DNA of 64,000 nt, taken from the NCBI GenBank assembly GCA_012932865.1, contig SAXG01000047.1, positions 248,001-312,000 on the forward strand. Direction: 5' to 3'. How positions within the stretch are numbered: position 1 is the first letter of the stretch; each line of letters opens with the position of its first letter. Below are positions 1 to 11,214 of the stretch, piece by piece. Below the pieces are notes generated by a model. It did no database searches. It saw only the letters and a program-made list of their open reading frames with translations, and was not told where the DNA came from. This DNA is from Amylostereum areolatum (lineage: Eukaryota; Basidiomycota; Agaricomycetes; Russulales; Stereaceae). The translations under genes and the position numbers were made by a program.

Positions 1-116
1 TTGGCAACAAGTTGATACGCCACATAGTGGAACTGGACGAGCACCGTGCGTCGGCCAACACCGTTAGGCGTCGTGTGCGCTCACTTTTTTTTAATAGCTT
101 CAGCCGCGCGTCAGTG

Positions 117-1685
117 ATGGCCTGGGTCCTTGAACAGGGTCCCCCATCGGATTCCGAAAATGACAACCCCTTCCTACCCAACGCACTCGCCCACATCGTC
201 GAGCTCAACATTCCCGACAGCGACCTCGTATTCCCTCCCCGCGACCTCGCGAGCTACACCCATGTTCTCGCCCCGGGAACGGATCAGCAGAACGTCGTGG
301 CCAACGCCACAGTCCGACCCACAACGCTCCGCGAGGCCGACGGGAGAGCAAGGGCGGTCGACGTCGACGATGGAGGCGAAGAAGACATGGACGTGGACGA
401 CGCCGCGTCCGACACGTCCTCCAACCTGACCGAAATTGGCTCGCTCGAGTTTCCCGAATACTTCGAACAGCGCGGCGAACGCCTTTTCCATTCCCATGGT
501 AGATCCAAGTATCCTTTCCCCGTCGACGGGCCTGAGTGTAAGGTCTGTACCCTCCCCTTCTCTTGTCCTGTTCTCCTGTCAATATGGCGCTGACCAGAGA
601 CGCACGGGCACTGCAGCGCATGGACGCGATACATCGGATCCTTCTTCTGGCTGCTGGAAAGAATTATGAAGGACCGGTTGGTGAGGTCCTAGCGAACGAC
701 GAGGGAGGGGAGAAGAAGGTGGTGGTCGATCTGTGCACGGGCACTGGCTCATGGTACGTCGCTCGCTCTACGGTCCAGTACTGCCTCCCTCATCGACGCT
801 ACCCTGCAGGACGATGGAGATGGCGCAGGAATTTCCGCACGTTGAATTCCGCGGGCTCGACGTCGGTGCGTCTCCGTCCTTCCGTCCTGACCTGGCCTTT
901 CCCCGCTGACCGACCTCCGCTCCAAAGTTCCCATCGCCACGCGTTACCCGCTCGAGAACGTCCGGTTCGAGATGGCGGACGTCAACCACGCCCTGCGCTT
1001 CCGCACGGCCTCGGTCGATCTCGTGCACGCGCGCATGACCTCCCTCGCCGTGCGTCCGCCCTTCACCCTCCTATCCACGCGTTCCTCGTCCCTCATGCAC
1101 GCTTGCCAACAGATCGAAGACCACCCCGCCCTCCTTCGCGAGGTCGCGCGCATCCTTCGTCCGGGCGGACTGTTCCTCTCCTGCGAATGGGTCGCGTGCC
1201 CCGCTTTGCACCCCGCGCACCCCCACCGCGCCCACCCAGACGCCTACATCCCCAACACGACGCGTCTCTCGCGCGAAGTCCTGCGTCTCCTGAAGTGCGT
1301 TCGTCCTCCTCCCCGCTCCCTTCCACACGCTCATCCTATCCTCGTCACCGCTGTCACGCGCAGCGGCGAACAAGCCTGCATCCCCGCTCTCATCCGGGAC
1401 ACCCGCGCCTTCACACCGCCCGTCGAAACCACGCGCGTGCTCCCCATCGGCAGACCGTTCGCCCCGCCGGGCAGCCCCCCGCCCTCCGACGGGCTCCAGC
1501 ATATCGGCGAGGCCATGCGGCTCGTCGCGCATGGGTTTGCCGCGAGCGTCGCGGCGGCGGCGGCGTCGAAGGGGCAGCGGGAGGGGGAGCGCGTCGCGGC
1601 GCTGGCGGAAGAGTACAAGCGGGAGATTGATGAGAAGTCGGGGCTGGTGGCGGTGTGGCGGACGGTGTGGGCGAGGAAGGTGTGA
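117..1685 (+). CDS. SAM-dependent methyltransferase (class I fold)
   Basis: Predicted to transfer a methyl group from S-adenosylmethionine to an unidentified substrate. A six-exon model (117-537, 600-753, 810-865, 928-1049, 1113-1294, 1364-1685) stays in frame and gives 418 aa. Motif I is VVVDLCTGTGSW, ending at the exon 2/3 border; after it come an EFRGLDV acidic motif, a MADVNHALRF stretch and a post-motif segment ILRPGGLFLSCEW, in the usual order for this fold. The N-terminal ~130 residues are acidic and low in complexity (DVDDGGEEDMDVDD). All introns begin GTRNGT and end AG. The start is the first ATG of the open frame; a pyrimidine tract just upstream could be an intron end, so a further 5' exon is possible. 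Fungal relatives include LaeA-like and TAM-type enzymes; the sequence does not decide between them. Confidence 0.8.
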
Positions 1686-2247
1686 GTGCTGTCGTCGCGT
1701 TTGGAGTGCGATGTACGGTACGAAGGGATGGACAATTGTGGTTTTCTTGGGCGTGGAAGGCGGGTGGTCCTCGGGCTGGAGAGGATGGTAGAGCACGTTC
1801 GGCGTGCGCTGTGGTTCACGATATGCTGTCTAATTCACGCATAACTTCAGTTCTCGCGTACCGAATTCTACCGTCATCGATCATCACCCAACCTCCGTTC
1901 ACTACCCCCATACTCGGATTCATCCAAGGGGCATGCGGACTAGAAATCCCGGCACGACCCCCCCCAGGATCCCGCAAATTGCCGGGATTCGAGCTCGATG
2001 CCGACGCGCCGAAACCAATGACGTAATACGATGTCGAGCTCGGTGCACTGCTCGACGCGCTCGATGCTCGGAGACTCGGGACAGTCGTAAGTTGCAAGGA
2101 TATAAGGACTGACCGTATTGACACTATGGGCAATGTCCAATAAATCTGCGAGATTTTTTGTGAGCACACCTTGATCATATGTCTGATAAGATCAGCATGC
2201 ACCTATGCGTGCATTGTGAGTACATTCAAAATATACTCTGCCTCTGA
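1686..2247. other. intergenic, no supported gene
   Basis: This holds the 3' flank of the methyltransferase gene. Open frames here on both strands are short and show no recognisable domain. Confidence 0.5.
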
Positions 2248-2748
2248 GTCAACTTCAATGGCTGGAACTGGGCCGAAGATCAATGGCGGCTGTTCAATCG
2301 CACCACGGAGGTCTTCCATATTTGTACCAGCTACGCTACGGGCGAAACGCTCATACCTTCGCTTGCAAGACCGTATATCTCAGACACCGGGATGCACCAG
2401 TGCATATTTCCCCGGCTACGCACGCTTTCGTTGAGAAACGTGAATCTCACCCTCCCACGTACCGTACGCGGAGGCGAGGAGGATTTGGGAACGATCTTGG
2501 CGCGAAACCTCAATGGCCGCATCGATGTCGTGGACAAAGTCATTCTTCGCGAGTGCGAGCAGTCGGCGGCTGCGGAGACGGCACTGAAGCGCGTCGTCCT
2601 CCTCGACTGGGTGCCGTACATCCCAACGCCCATAGCGCGGCCTCCTGTAGCCCAGGATTGGAACCAGGAAAACGAAGCAGAACTTTCGACAGACGATGAA
2701 GAGGAGGTGGATAATAGTGAAGGTTCTGACGAGGACGCCGCCGAGTAA
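2248..2748 (+). pseudogene. F-box/LRR-like protein, C-terminal fragment
   Basis: A frame open from 2248 to 2748 encodes about 166 aa with no ATG until 2392. It begins with a Trp-rich NGWNWAEDQW stretch, continues through FPRLRTLSLRNVNL (a leucine-rich-repeat-like strand) and then KVILRECEQ and an aspartate/glutamate-rich tail. This order resembles the back half of the large basidiomycete F-box families, in which the missing front half would bind Skp1. No F-box motif is visible upstream and a TGA sits just before 2248. The piece is therefore either truncated or joined to an exon I could not find. Family assignment is by pattern only. Confidence 0.4.
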
Positions 2749-3361
2749 GCTGGTACAGTAGTATGTACCTTCAATGATTTATGGGAGCTGGTGCTAGCTG
2801 GTGGGAGCCCCGTTCAGAGAAGGGGTTTCGGCAAGTTTGGAACCTTCGAGAGCGGACAAGGGCGCCGATAACTGGAGGTGGGCCGGGCATTGAGAGGGGG
2901 GCACAAAGGACATAATTACTTCGGGCGCGTTGCCAGAGATCATGTCTTACAGATTCAGTTATTTAACGTGGGCGAAGGCCTAGTGAATCTGTCCTCCGCA
3001 GACTTCAAAGTGCTCCAGGAAGCGTTAAGTCTCCAGATAGAATGAGAATTTAGAAACCGATGGATGGAAGTTTATGTAAAAGGATTTGCGGTTGAACGAC
3101 GTCGATCCCATGGAGCTGACTAAGCCGGTTCGGAAAGTTGGCATTTCGGCGCCATCACCTCCTTGTCCTCGCCCTCGTCTTGCCCTCGTCCCCGTCCTCC
3201 CCACATCTCCAACGTTCGATTCCAGCGTTTTCTCTCCTCCCCACAATGACGTCGCCGTCGAAAATTGTCGAACCACGAAGTCGTTCGAATTGCTCATCCA
3301 CTCGCTTGATTGGTCATCTGCATGCCGGGCGCGTGAACCTAGTTCCTAGGCCGTCTGCCGG
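2749..3361. other. intergenic, upstream region of the MDR gene
   Basis: No coding frame with support was seen. The right end carries pyrimidine-rich tracts typical of fungal promoters. Confidence 0.5.
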
Positions 3362-3368
3362 TATATAA
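3362..3368 (+). promoter_or_regulatory. TATA box of the MDR gene
   Basis: TATATAA lies 70 bp before the ATG at 3438 and is followed by a C/T-rich leader, a normal spacing for a fungal TATA promoter. Confidence 0.55.
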
Positions 3369-3437
3369 CCCCTCCCCTCGACTACACTGTCTACTTACGA
3401 CTTTTTATCCTTCATCTCTCGCCGACTGACGATCGAC

Positions 3438-4888
3438 ATGTCCCCGACACTCCCCCAGACAATCAAAGCACTCAAGACTCTCGACAGAACACTCTCCATT
3501 GTCGACATCCCCTTCGCCGAGAGAGACGATATCAAGAATCTCCGTCCCGATGACATCATTGTTCGTATCTTTTCTTGTCGCCCGCGTTGTCCAAGTTTTT
3601 CTCATCCATCTATAGACCAAGACCCTCGCCGTTGGTCTGAACCCTACCGATTGGAAGCGTACGCCACCCGCCCGCCTTCCCCGCGGAAACCCAACACCTA
3701 ATCTCAACCTTATCTGCAGACGCTATCGGGCCCTGGGCCCCTCCCGGCGCGTTCAACGTGACCGGCTGCGACTCGGTCGGGGAGGTCGTCGCCGTGGGCT
3801 CCGCCGTCACGCACATCAAGGTTGGCGATCGTGTCGCCGGGTTCGTTTACGGTGCTAGCGACGCGACGAACGGCGCGTACGCCGAGTACGTGAAGCAGAA
3901 CAAGAACGTCTCCTTCGTCCTCCCGGACAGCATGAGCAGCACAGAGGCCGCCGCCTTTCCCGTGCGTCTTTCATCTCTCTTTCTCTTCGCTCTATCTGAC
4001 CCTCGCTCGCGGATCGCAGATCCCGCACCTCACCGCCGTGCAAGCCCTCTACCTCCGCCTCCGCCTGGCCCCGCCCTCAGCACCCACCACTTCCCCGCGC
4101 ACCATCCTCATCTGGGGCGGCGCGACGGCGGTCGGCCACCACGCCGTGCAGCTCGCGAAGTTGTCCGGGTACAAGGTGCTCACGACGGCCTCGCCCGCGA
4201 ACCACGCCACGCTGCGCGCGCTCGGCGCGGACGCTGTGTTCGACTACAAGGACCCGAGCGTCGTAGAGAAGATCAAAGAGGCCGCGGGTGCGGAGGGAGT
4301 GTACGCCGCGCTCGATACCGCGTGCGAAGCTGGGAGCACCGACCAGGCCGTTGGTGCGTCCGTTTTTATTGGTTCATCTTCGTTTGGGAAGCTGATGACG
4401 GTCGATCGTCTGTAGACTCCATCGGCGCACAGGGTGGGCGCGTCATCACGATCCTTCCGCCATCCGATGCGTCCAAGGCGCGCCGCGCAGACGTCCCTGT
4501 CGAGTTCACGCTTGTGTACACGCTGCTTGGCTATGGGGTGCGTCTCTCCCCTCTTGACCGTCTCATGCGGCTGACCGGGCCACGATTAGCTCACGTTCGC
4601 GGGTACGCTCTCGTACCCCGCCCTTCCGGAGGATAACGCAGCCTCGGGCGCGTGGGTGACGACCGAGCTCCCCGCGCTGCTGGACGGCTGGGACACGGCG
4701 AAGGGTGGAAGCCCGAAGCTTAAGGCGCCCAAGCTGCGTGTGTTTGAGGGCGGGTTGGACCGTGCGTGCATTTCTCTCTATGTTCGGTCGATGAGGCTGA
4801 CGGTCAGGTCATAGGTATACATGAGGGGCTCGAGATCATGCAGAAGGGGGATTACAAGGCAGAGAAGCTGGTGTACAAACTGGCGTAG
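3438..4888 (+). CDS. zinc-less MDR oxidoreductase (alcohol dehydrogenase / enoyl-reductase-like)
   Basis: Predicted NADPH-dependent reductase of the medium-chain dehydrogenase/reductase superfamily, in the fungal group that includes trans-acting enoyl reductases. Seven exons (3438-3560, 3616-3658, 3720-3961, 4020-4353, 4416-4537, 4590-4761, 4815-4888) sum to 370 codons with every junction in phase, giving 369 aa. The GroES-like N-terminal half carries VGLNPTDWK and GCDSVGEVVAVG. The nucleotide-binding half has IWGGATAVGHHAVQLAK, the family's dinucleotide loop, followed by ALGADAVFDY. No structural-zinc cysteine cluster is visible, consistent with the zinc-less branch. No polyketide synthase gene lies nearby, so a role in secondary metabolism is not supported here; a general detoxifying quinone or enone reductase is equally possible. 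Confidence 0.85.
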
Positions 4889-5222
4889 AGCCGTAGTAGA
4901 CCGTACTGTTTGAAGTCATGAGTGTGTACGAATACAACTTCGTTTATCGCGAAAGACACCCGTTGCACGTGACCTTCGGGTTGAACTCTCGAAATGAAGG
5001 ATGCTTCATACGAAACAAAGCAAGCTTCACTCGGGTCATTGTTTTCTAGTAACGTCCATCGTCTCCGCCGCCTTCCCGTCCTTCACCCACCCTCTCTTTA
5101 TGGCCGAGTACGTGTTGCGGGTCTACCTCACATTGGATGAGCTCACGCAGGTCCTTTAACCGCCTAGCAGTTCCCCACAGGCTGGTCCTTCTCGAGAATG
5201 CCACCCCTTCAAGACCCCGTCG
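4889..5222. other. 3' flank and possible first exon of the WD40 gene
   Basis: An ATG at 5100 followed by a short frame and a possible GT...AG intron ending near 5181 could add a 5' exon to the next gene. Otherwise nothing is supported. Confidence 0.35.
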
Positions 5223-7161
5223 ATGCGCAAGCGACGCGCGCGCGTGTCGATCAGCAACGAATTTTCGGCCAAGAGACAAAGGATATCCGTACTTCCGATT
5301 GATGCGCAGGCCTCGCCGGCGGTGAAGAAGGAGTTTGAGGATGGGGATACGCAAACGAGGGTGAGTACCGCTTTCCGCTATTGTGATACGCGGGTATGAG
5401 ACACTTGTGTGGTGGCCTCATGGGTGATAACCCTTGACCCCCTGGGCATGACGGGCATTGGCACGGGGACGCACTCTGTGGAATACGCTCGCGGATTTGT
5501 ACGAGCTGTCGATGTGTTCTCGTTCCGGCGTGGTGACGACGAGACGCGGTCGAAGGCTACCCTCGCCATCTCAGTACACGAGCCTCTTCTCTTCATCGTA
5601 CACACACCTCCTCTCTTCATCGTACACGAAAGCCGAAGGCTTTTGCGGGGATGGCTGCAGTGAATGTTTAACAGTTGGATGGCTAGTGAGCTGGATCCCA
5701 AAGTCGGGCGTCTTCGACTAGTCCTCGATCCCGATCCAGCAGGAGGTGGCGCCATTATCCCCAGCGAGGCTTTCATCGTGGACGGTGGTCTCGTTTCGCT
5801 GCATTCGACTGACTCGTCCCCCCCCAGGCGGACCGTTTCATATCCACACGCCCCGACATCCAATTTCCGCTCGACACCACTCCGCGCACCAATCGAATAG
5901 CCCGCGTATTCGGCCTCGCAGACGACCGCGTCCTCAATTTCGCCGACCCGCCCAATGCATCCTCGGAAAGTCAGCTGCTGTCATCGATTCGCCGAAGCGC
6001 TTCGCAACTCTTCAGTACACCCTCCGCCGCCCACCCAAGCTCCTCCCTGTCCAACCTCGCCCGAAAAAAGCAGTTCGTCCTCGCTCTCGACGGGCCCGGG
6101 GTTCCCCAAGATCCATGGGCTTCCCCACTATCATGGTCTCAGAAGAACGCCATCGCGGTCGCATGCGGAACGGACGTGTACCACCAGAACCTCGACACCC
6201 GATCGATCTCCCACCTATGCAGCTTTTCCAAACCTGCCCTGGGCCGTATCCGAGCGCTCGCCTTCGCGGTGGAAGGTAGATCCGACCTGCTGTGCATGGG
6301 CACCACCACCGGGTGCGTGCAGGTGTGGGACGCGGACGCGGGGAAGCGGCTGAGGACGTGGCCGAACCGCGACTGGATGGGGGTCTCCGCGATGAGCTGG
6401 CGCGGGCGGGAGTTCGTGATCGGACGGAACGACGGGCGGGTGTCGATGTTCGACGTTAGGACCTCGGACGAGATTTACAAGTTTCGTGCGCACCGCGGAG
6501 ACGTGCTTGGGCTGCAGTGGAGCCCCGACCAACGGTACCTGCTCTCCTCGGACAACGTCGGCTCGGTCTCCCTATGGGATGCGCGCAAGATGACGACGAG
6601 GGTGGGCAAGATGGCGCATGAAGGTCCTGTAAAGGTATGCGTCCCTTGGGTTTCCTTCGCCGCCTTCTGACCTTGGTGATATAGGCCCTGGCGTGGTGTC
6701 CTTGGAAGGCGGATCTTTTCGCCACGGCGGGGACATACCCCGACGACACCATCCAGATCTGGAGCACGGCTTCCTTCTCCGAGACGCTCTGTCCAGACTC
6801 AGTACGCACCATCGAGACGAGCACAAGCGTGTACTCCCTCCATTGGTCCCCGCATTGCCGCGAGCTCCTGAGCACGCATGGCCAGGCGTGGACCAAGGCC
6901 GACCGCGTGCGGACCGAACACTCGCCTGCACGCTCGCCCATGGCCAACTCGGTCACCGTGCACGCGTACCCGACGGGCAAGCGGCTCGTGAGCGTGCCCG
7001 CGCACTCGGGCGTCGTCAGCCAGAGCTGTCTCGGACCGGACGGTACGGCCGTGTTTACGATCTGTTACCGAGAAGAGGCGATGAAGATGTGGAAGGTGTG
7101 GGCGCCGGGCGACCATGGGGAGAGGAAGGAGAGCCCATTTGCAAAGTTCAATCTCAGGTAG
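5223..7161 (+). CDS. Cdc20/Cdh1-like WD40 protein (divergent APC/C activator-type)
   Basis: Cdc20-family proteins recruit substrates to the anaphase-promoting complex. The model (5223-5360, 5828-6634, 6685-7161) is in phase and gives 473 aa. Exon 1 is basic (MRKRRARV, AKRQR). Exon 2 opens with DRFISTR, close to the C-box consensus DRYIPxR, then KKQFVLALDGPG and SWSQKNAIAVACG, which align with the family's entry into the propeller. WD-type repeats follow, including VQVWDADAG, LGLQWSPD and SLWDARK. Exon 3 has ALAWCPW and LLSTHG, hallmark blades of Cdc20/Fizzy. The protein ends in Leu-Arg, like the family's C-terminal Ile-Arg tail, but a good splice donor overlaps that stop, so the end is not certain. 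The 467-nt first intron is unusually long and may hide another exon. Sequence divergence suggests a specialised activator rather than the housekeeping Cdc20. Confidence 0.75.
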
Positions 7162-7525
7162 GTGGGCGGTAGGACCATCCATAGACGGGGCGGTTGACTA
7201 TCTTGTAGCGCTATCGTTTATGTATTTTGCGTTGTATGTATGGTTATTATCTGGGGCTTCCGATGTTTATAGGATGCTTTTGGTGTTTGGGTTCGGGAGC
7301 GAGGCATGGGTCCGATGTTGCAAATATCTCACGGGATGGGGGTTGACGTTGATGCCGTTGAGTGGGTGCCAGTGACCATACATTCGGAGCATGGTGAATC
7401 GAGCTCGCATATATTGTGTTACAGTGACGATGATGGATAAATGGATAAAGTCATGTCCTAACGAGGCGCCGGGTATCGAGCTGCTTGAACACGAGGGCAA
7501 ACTCCTCCCGCCACCACGGCTCCTC
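7162..7525. other. intergenic
   Basis: 3' flank between the WD40 gene and the minus-strand dsRBD gene; AT-richer than its surroundings. No gene or repeat recognised. Confidence 0.5.
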
Positions 7526-7875
7526 TCACTCATTATCTACTTTGAGGATGCTAAACGCCACGAGAGCTTGGCGCGCGGCCATTATTTTTGCATCTTTTCT
7601 CGAACCGGAAACACCGGCACCGAGGACTCTGTCGCCCACTGCCCAAATGGTTCGTGAGGGATAAAAGACGGAGGGAGGGGGATGGCGCACGGATGGCGGT
7701 CGCGGTGTGCAGTGGCGCGTGCAGAGGCCCTTCTTCTTTAAACATCCACACAAAGTCACCTAGTAGTTTGGATTTCTGAAGGGCGTTATTCAGATCCCGG
7801 ACGTAGTCGATGTCTAATGGCGTCGCGTGTTAGTGGGACGAAACGGACGCACAAAGGAGTTGAACTTGAGCTCAT
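7526..7875 (-). CDS. single-domain double-stranded-RNA-binding protein
   Basis: The encoded protein is about 81 aa and is almost entirely one dsRBD, the alpha-beta-beta-beta-alpha fold that grips dsRNA. Exon 2 (7691-7813) reads IDYVRDLNNALQKSK, then FVWMFKEEGPLHAP (helix 1 and the EEGPxH turn). After a 52-nt intron, exon 3 (7526-7638) reads GDRVLGAGVSGSRKDAK and MAARQALVAFSIL (strand 3 and the KxxAK helix 2). Exon 1 is tiny: the ATG at 7875 plus a GTTCAA donor gives 10 nt and keeps phase, but that donor is weak, so the start is uncertain. Exon 2 is 123 nt long, exactly the length inferred for the MITE-split relative at 12.6-13.2 kb. The two share intron positions and so are paralogues. A partner or catalytic domain is absent. 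A role in RNA binding is inferred from the fold. Confidence 0.6.
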
Positions 7876-7989
7876 TTTGACGCGATGGAGTCCTTGAAGC
7901 GGGGGGGGAGGTTGTGGTTCACTGCCGCCGACGAGGGTATAAAAAGGGTGGGAGTCCTTCTCACAAGCTGGGGAGAGACAACGAAAGAA

Positions 7990-8240
7990 GCTAAGTCATA
8001 GGACACTGCCTCTCATAAATTGCGTATTGAAAATCGCACAGCCATTCCAGATACCACCGACGACCAACGGGTTCCATGGACGTTCTTTAGGATCAAGTGC
8101 CCTCGTGGGATGTGTTCTTTTGATGCGAAAAAAACGCGAGAGGCGACACGTATATCTTGAAGACAAAGGAGAGGTGGCGCGGCGCACTGTGTCCCGCTGC
8201 TGACTTGAAAACATATATCTGTGACGCGTGAAATGCAAGC
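7990..8240 (-). pseudogene. decayed dsRBD gene relic
   Basis: On the minus strand, the stretch reading NPLVVGGIWNG near 8040-8090 matches, at DNA level, the intron-2 and exon-3 border region of the dsRBD gene at 12.6 kb. No complete domain can be read and the frame is broken. Recognised by similarity to the neighbouring copies only. Confidence 0.3.
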
Positions 8241-9870
8241 GATTAGTCGATTACCGCCACATGTCCTTGCTTATAGGGGCCAACCCGCGGTCCTCGGGGG
8301 TGCTCATAACTCACTACATTGCGGGATTGGATGTAGAAGAGATGAAAAGGTTGCGTAACGAGTAATGCAGTGAGCAGGGCCTGCGGACGTTACGGTCAGA
8401 CTAAGCGTCATGACGAAGCTCGTACACAGCTCATCAGTTGTGTATAGCGGGGGCCTCCAAGGACGAGAAATCTAGACCCACGGAGAAAGCATACGTACCG
8501 ACGGCGACGGGCCTTTCGCATCCTGCGCACGACGCGGGTGACCCTTTGGGAATACACGAGGCTATGAGTGCATTTCTCTGGGAAGCGTGTCGAACGGCAA
8601 ACATCTTGCGAAGTAAGGCCTAAGATCTCGTTGTCGATGTGTGCCACGCTGTACAGTCACCAGTGACATTGATGCCGTATAGCAACCGGTCTGGAGTCTG
8701 TAATCCGCGGTAAGCGTAGGAAATCGAGAGGACGAATTCGTGAGACGCACCCAGAAGTCAGCTGTGGTAAAAGCATAGAGATTGATTTGCATATCCCTGA
8801 GAGCTGGTGGGAGCTAGCACCGGTGGCGGAAAGACACGAAGAACTGAGTCAAGTGCCAGCGGCGGTGGGCCGTAGTCACTACTTCGATGGGTAGTCGTCG
8901 AATGTCGACTAGATTATTGTGAACCTACTTGAATATTTCGCTTGTCGTGTTGCTCTTCAATGATCGTAAAGGCCCATGCAAGGCCCAAGGTCTGTAGCAG
9001 AGCATGTACTTAAGTAGTGGTCCAGTGTAACCTGCTGTCACGAGCGAGTTTGAGTCTCAGCCGAATTTCGGCAACGCGCGAAAGCAGCGAAAGCCCGTCC
9101 GAGATGCCCGATGACTTTCCTGGCGGATGTCGGGTCATGCACATGCTTCCTCTCAACCATGAATCAGTTCCCCAACATCCATTTACCTTGCATTCGCACT
9201 GAACCTCACTCCCTGAATTTTCTGAACGCCATGCCACTTCTATGTGGCGCTTTCAAGACGCTCAGTACGGCCCTACGGAGCGTTAGACGCGGTCGCACAA
9301 CTCAATCAACCTTCCTGTCCGCGGGTTTCTTCGTCAAAGATGTCTCGAGACTTGCAAGACGCCTTGCGACACGACTTGGGAGAGTAAGGGACATAAAAGT
9401 CAGTGTTGCATGACCAATGGTCCGCTGGGTTCGTGGTTATGATTGCCGTCTCGGTGTACTCTTCGCTCATGAGTCTGCAGACACCACGCCCATGCGCGCT
9501 CTGGAAAGGAAGAAGGAACATTACGACCACGCGATTTGCCTCATGCTCCTATCACAAGTACGCGATTTTGACTCCGTACATTCAGTTTTCCGTGTAGGAG
9601 CCGACCCGAAACACTCCATCGTGTTGTCTTGCCCGTTCTACCCTAACTGTAGTTAACATTGGGCGTCAGAACGATCATCGATCGGAATCGCTTTGATTCA
9701 ATCCACCCTCCTTCTAGCCCTACGCGAGTCCCGTATCTATCTCCGCTAATTAGACGCTACCCGTAAAATCCTAGGTGTCTCCTCAAGATCACTGGGTAAT
9801 GACACGCCATGAAGACCATAAATTTCCCAATCATTTGTCCAATGCATTTATTGTCAGGACTCCCAGACGG
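8241..9870. other. gene-poor stretch
   Basis: No supported gene. Minus-strand text at about 8420-8640 has a GGPRYTQL block and a HIDNEIL block that could be a very old dsRBD relic, but the match is too weak to call. Confidence 0.4.
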
Positions 9871-10095
9871 TCATTGCTTCTCAGGTGTAGGCGACATCAA
9901 GCTGGATGTGTCGCCTTCCTGGCGCTTCTTCGTGGTCTTGGTACGCCACTTTACCGTGTGTTCTAATCTCGAGGCTCTAATCAGAAAATACAGATGGGAG
10001 CTCCTGTTGCAGCCTGAAAAGGCAAACATGTCCACAACACACGCAGAACCCTCGTGCGGGAGTCGCCCGGTCAAAGGTTGAGGTCCACCTCGCAA
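9871..10095 (-). pseudogene. possible dsRBD gene relic
   Basis: Minus-strand frames read LPHEGSACVVDMFAF and, in another frame, a basic GVPRPRRSARKA block. Order and spacing recall the EGPSHA turn and the KxxAK helix of the dsRBD genes on either side. Frame changes and stops separate the two, so any gene here is dead. Low confidence. Confidence 0.22.
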
Positions 10096-10920
10096 TGCTC
10101 CATGTCAATCGTATGCCTTTCTCCCAGTGCTTCCTGCGTGCGCTAACATCAGTTGGCCAGTCTCTTTGGGCGGCGCGAACGATAGCTGACCGGCGAAAAT
10201 GGTCATAGGTGGCAAGACAGTTTACATGTGTCGTCTCATCCTTTGGCAGTATGCCGTTCTCGCCTGACTTTGTGTTTCGAATAAAGTTGCTACCGGTGAC
10301 GGGGAAGATATTGCTCTACCACGGCCGCCCGTTTTTCTTCACTCGATAACATCCAGGATGATCAACTCACGAGTCTGTCTTCCTGTTCTTATACTTGCGT
10401 TCTGCATATCTCATCCGTCCAACAGGGAAAACACTCTCGTCGCGCCAAGACAATACCTTCGAAGCCCTACAACACCCCGGGGAAGTACCCTAGTCAACAT
10501 ACCTTTTGGATCAGCACCGCGAACACGCGGCCCAGTCCAGGAGATGTTCAAGGTGTTCAAGATAAGCTACGACTCCGAGCTGGAGTAGCAAAACATACTT
10601 GATGGTGAGCTGGTTGCAATCTCTTACCAGCTGTTGAGCTTACGGCTTCCAGGAAGGGGGGCCAATACGCCGGCGCGGGAGGCGAAAGATGTTAGCATGA
10701 TCCGTCAACCCCACGTTTTGCACGTTCGGGGTTAAATAAACCGGTGGAAAACGTGTGGGGACCCCTGATGATGCTTCCGTTTTTTTCCTTGACATAACCT
10801 ATCACGACAGGAAAACACCAGTCGTTGGCATGTCCTGTAGTCCTTACGAAAACTTGAGGGTAGTACCGGTGAATAGGATCGGCGCTCGGCTTCCGTGTGA
10901 TGGCAGAGCTGAGAGGAGTA
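10096..10920. other. gene-poor stretch
   Basis: No supported coding frame, repeat or RNA gene was seen. Confidence 0.4.
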
Positions 10921-11214
10921 CATCAGGAAAAACCTCCCTTACTAAAAATCTACTAATTAGAGGGGGACCTTCCTAATTCCCTGTTCCCGCTGCCAACCTG
11001 CAAGGCACTACGTCAACGTAGGTCCCTGTCACCCTTCTGGCCTCAACTATGTATTTGAAGTGCAAATATGAGGTCAATGTCGACGACGGTGCATCGAAAT
11101 GTGTACGGGGTTTTGTGAGAATAGAGCCCGTTAGTTCACTTTAGGAAGGTCCCCCTCTAACTAGCGCTAATTTGCTGGATTTGTTGATTTTAGTAAGGGA
11201 GGTTTTTCCTGATG
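10921..11214. mobile_element. 294-bp MITE, copy 1
   Basis: The element starts CATCAGGAAAAACC and ends with the reverse complement of that string. The terminal inverted repeat runs about 27 bp, and a second inverted block (TTAGAGGGGGACCTTCCTAA on the left) lies just inside it. The flanks read TA on both sides, a possible 2-bp target duplication. There is no coding capacity. It is identical, as far as I can read, to copy 2 at 12775-13068, so both moved recently and the mobilising transposase is elsewhere in the genome. Confidence 0.85.

Noticed and set aside
1816..2202. 128-aa minus-strand frame with Ser-rich middle
   Set aside because: No domain, no intron or promoter signals, and it overlaps the 3' flank of the methyltransferase gene.
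7938..7945. TATAAAAA on the plus strand
   Set aside because: No plus-strand gene follows; the nearby dsRBD gene is on the other strand.
8404..8647. possible dsRBD relic
   Set aside because: Only two short blocks resemble the domain and they are in poor order; not enough to annotate.
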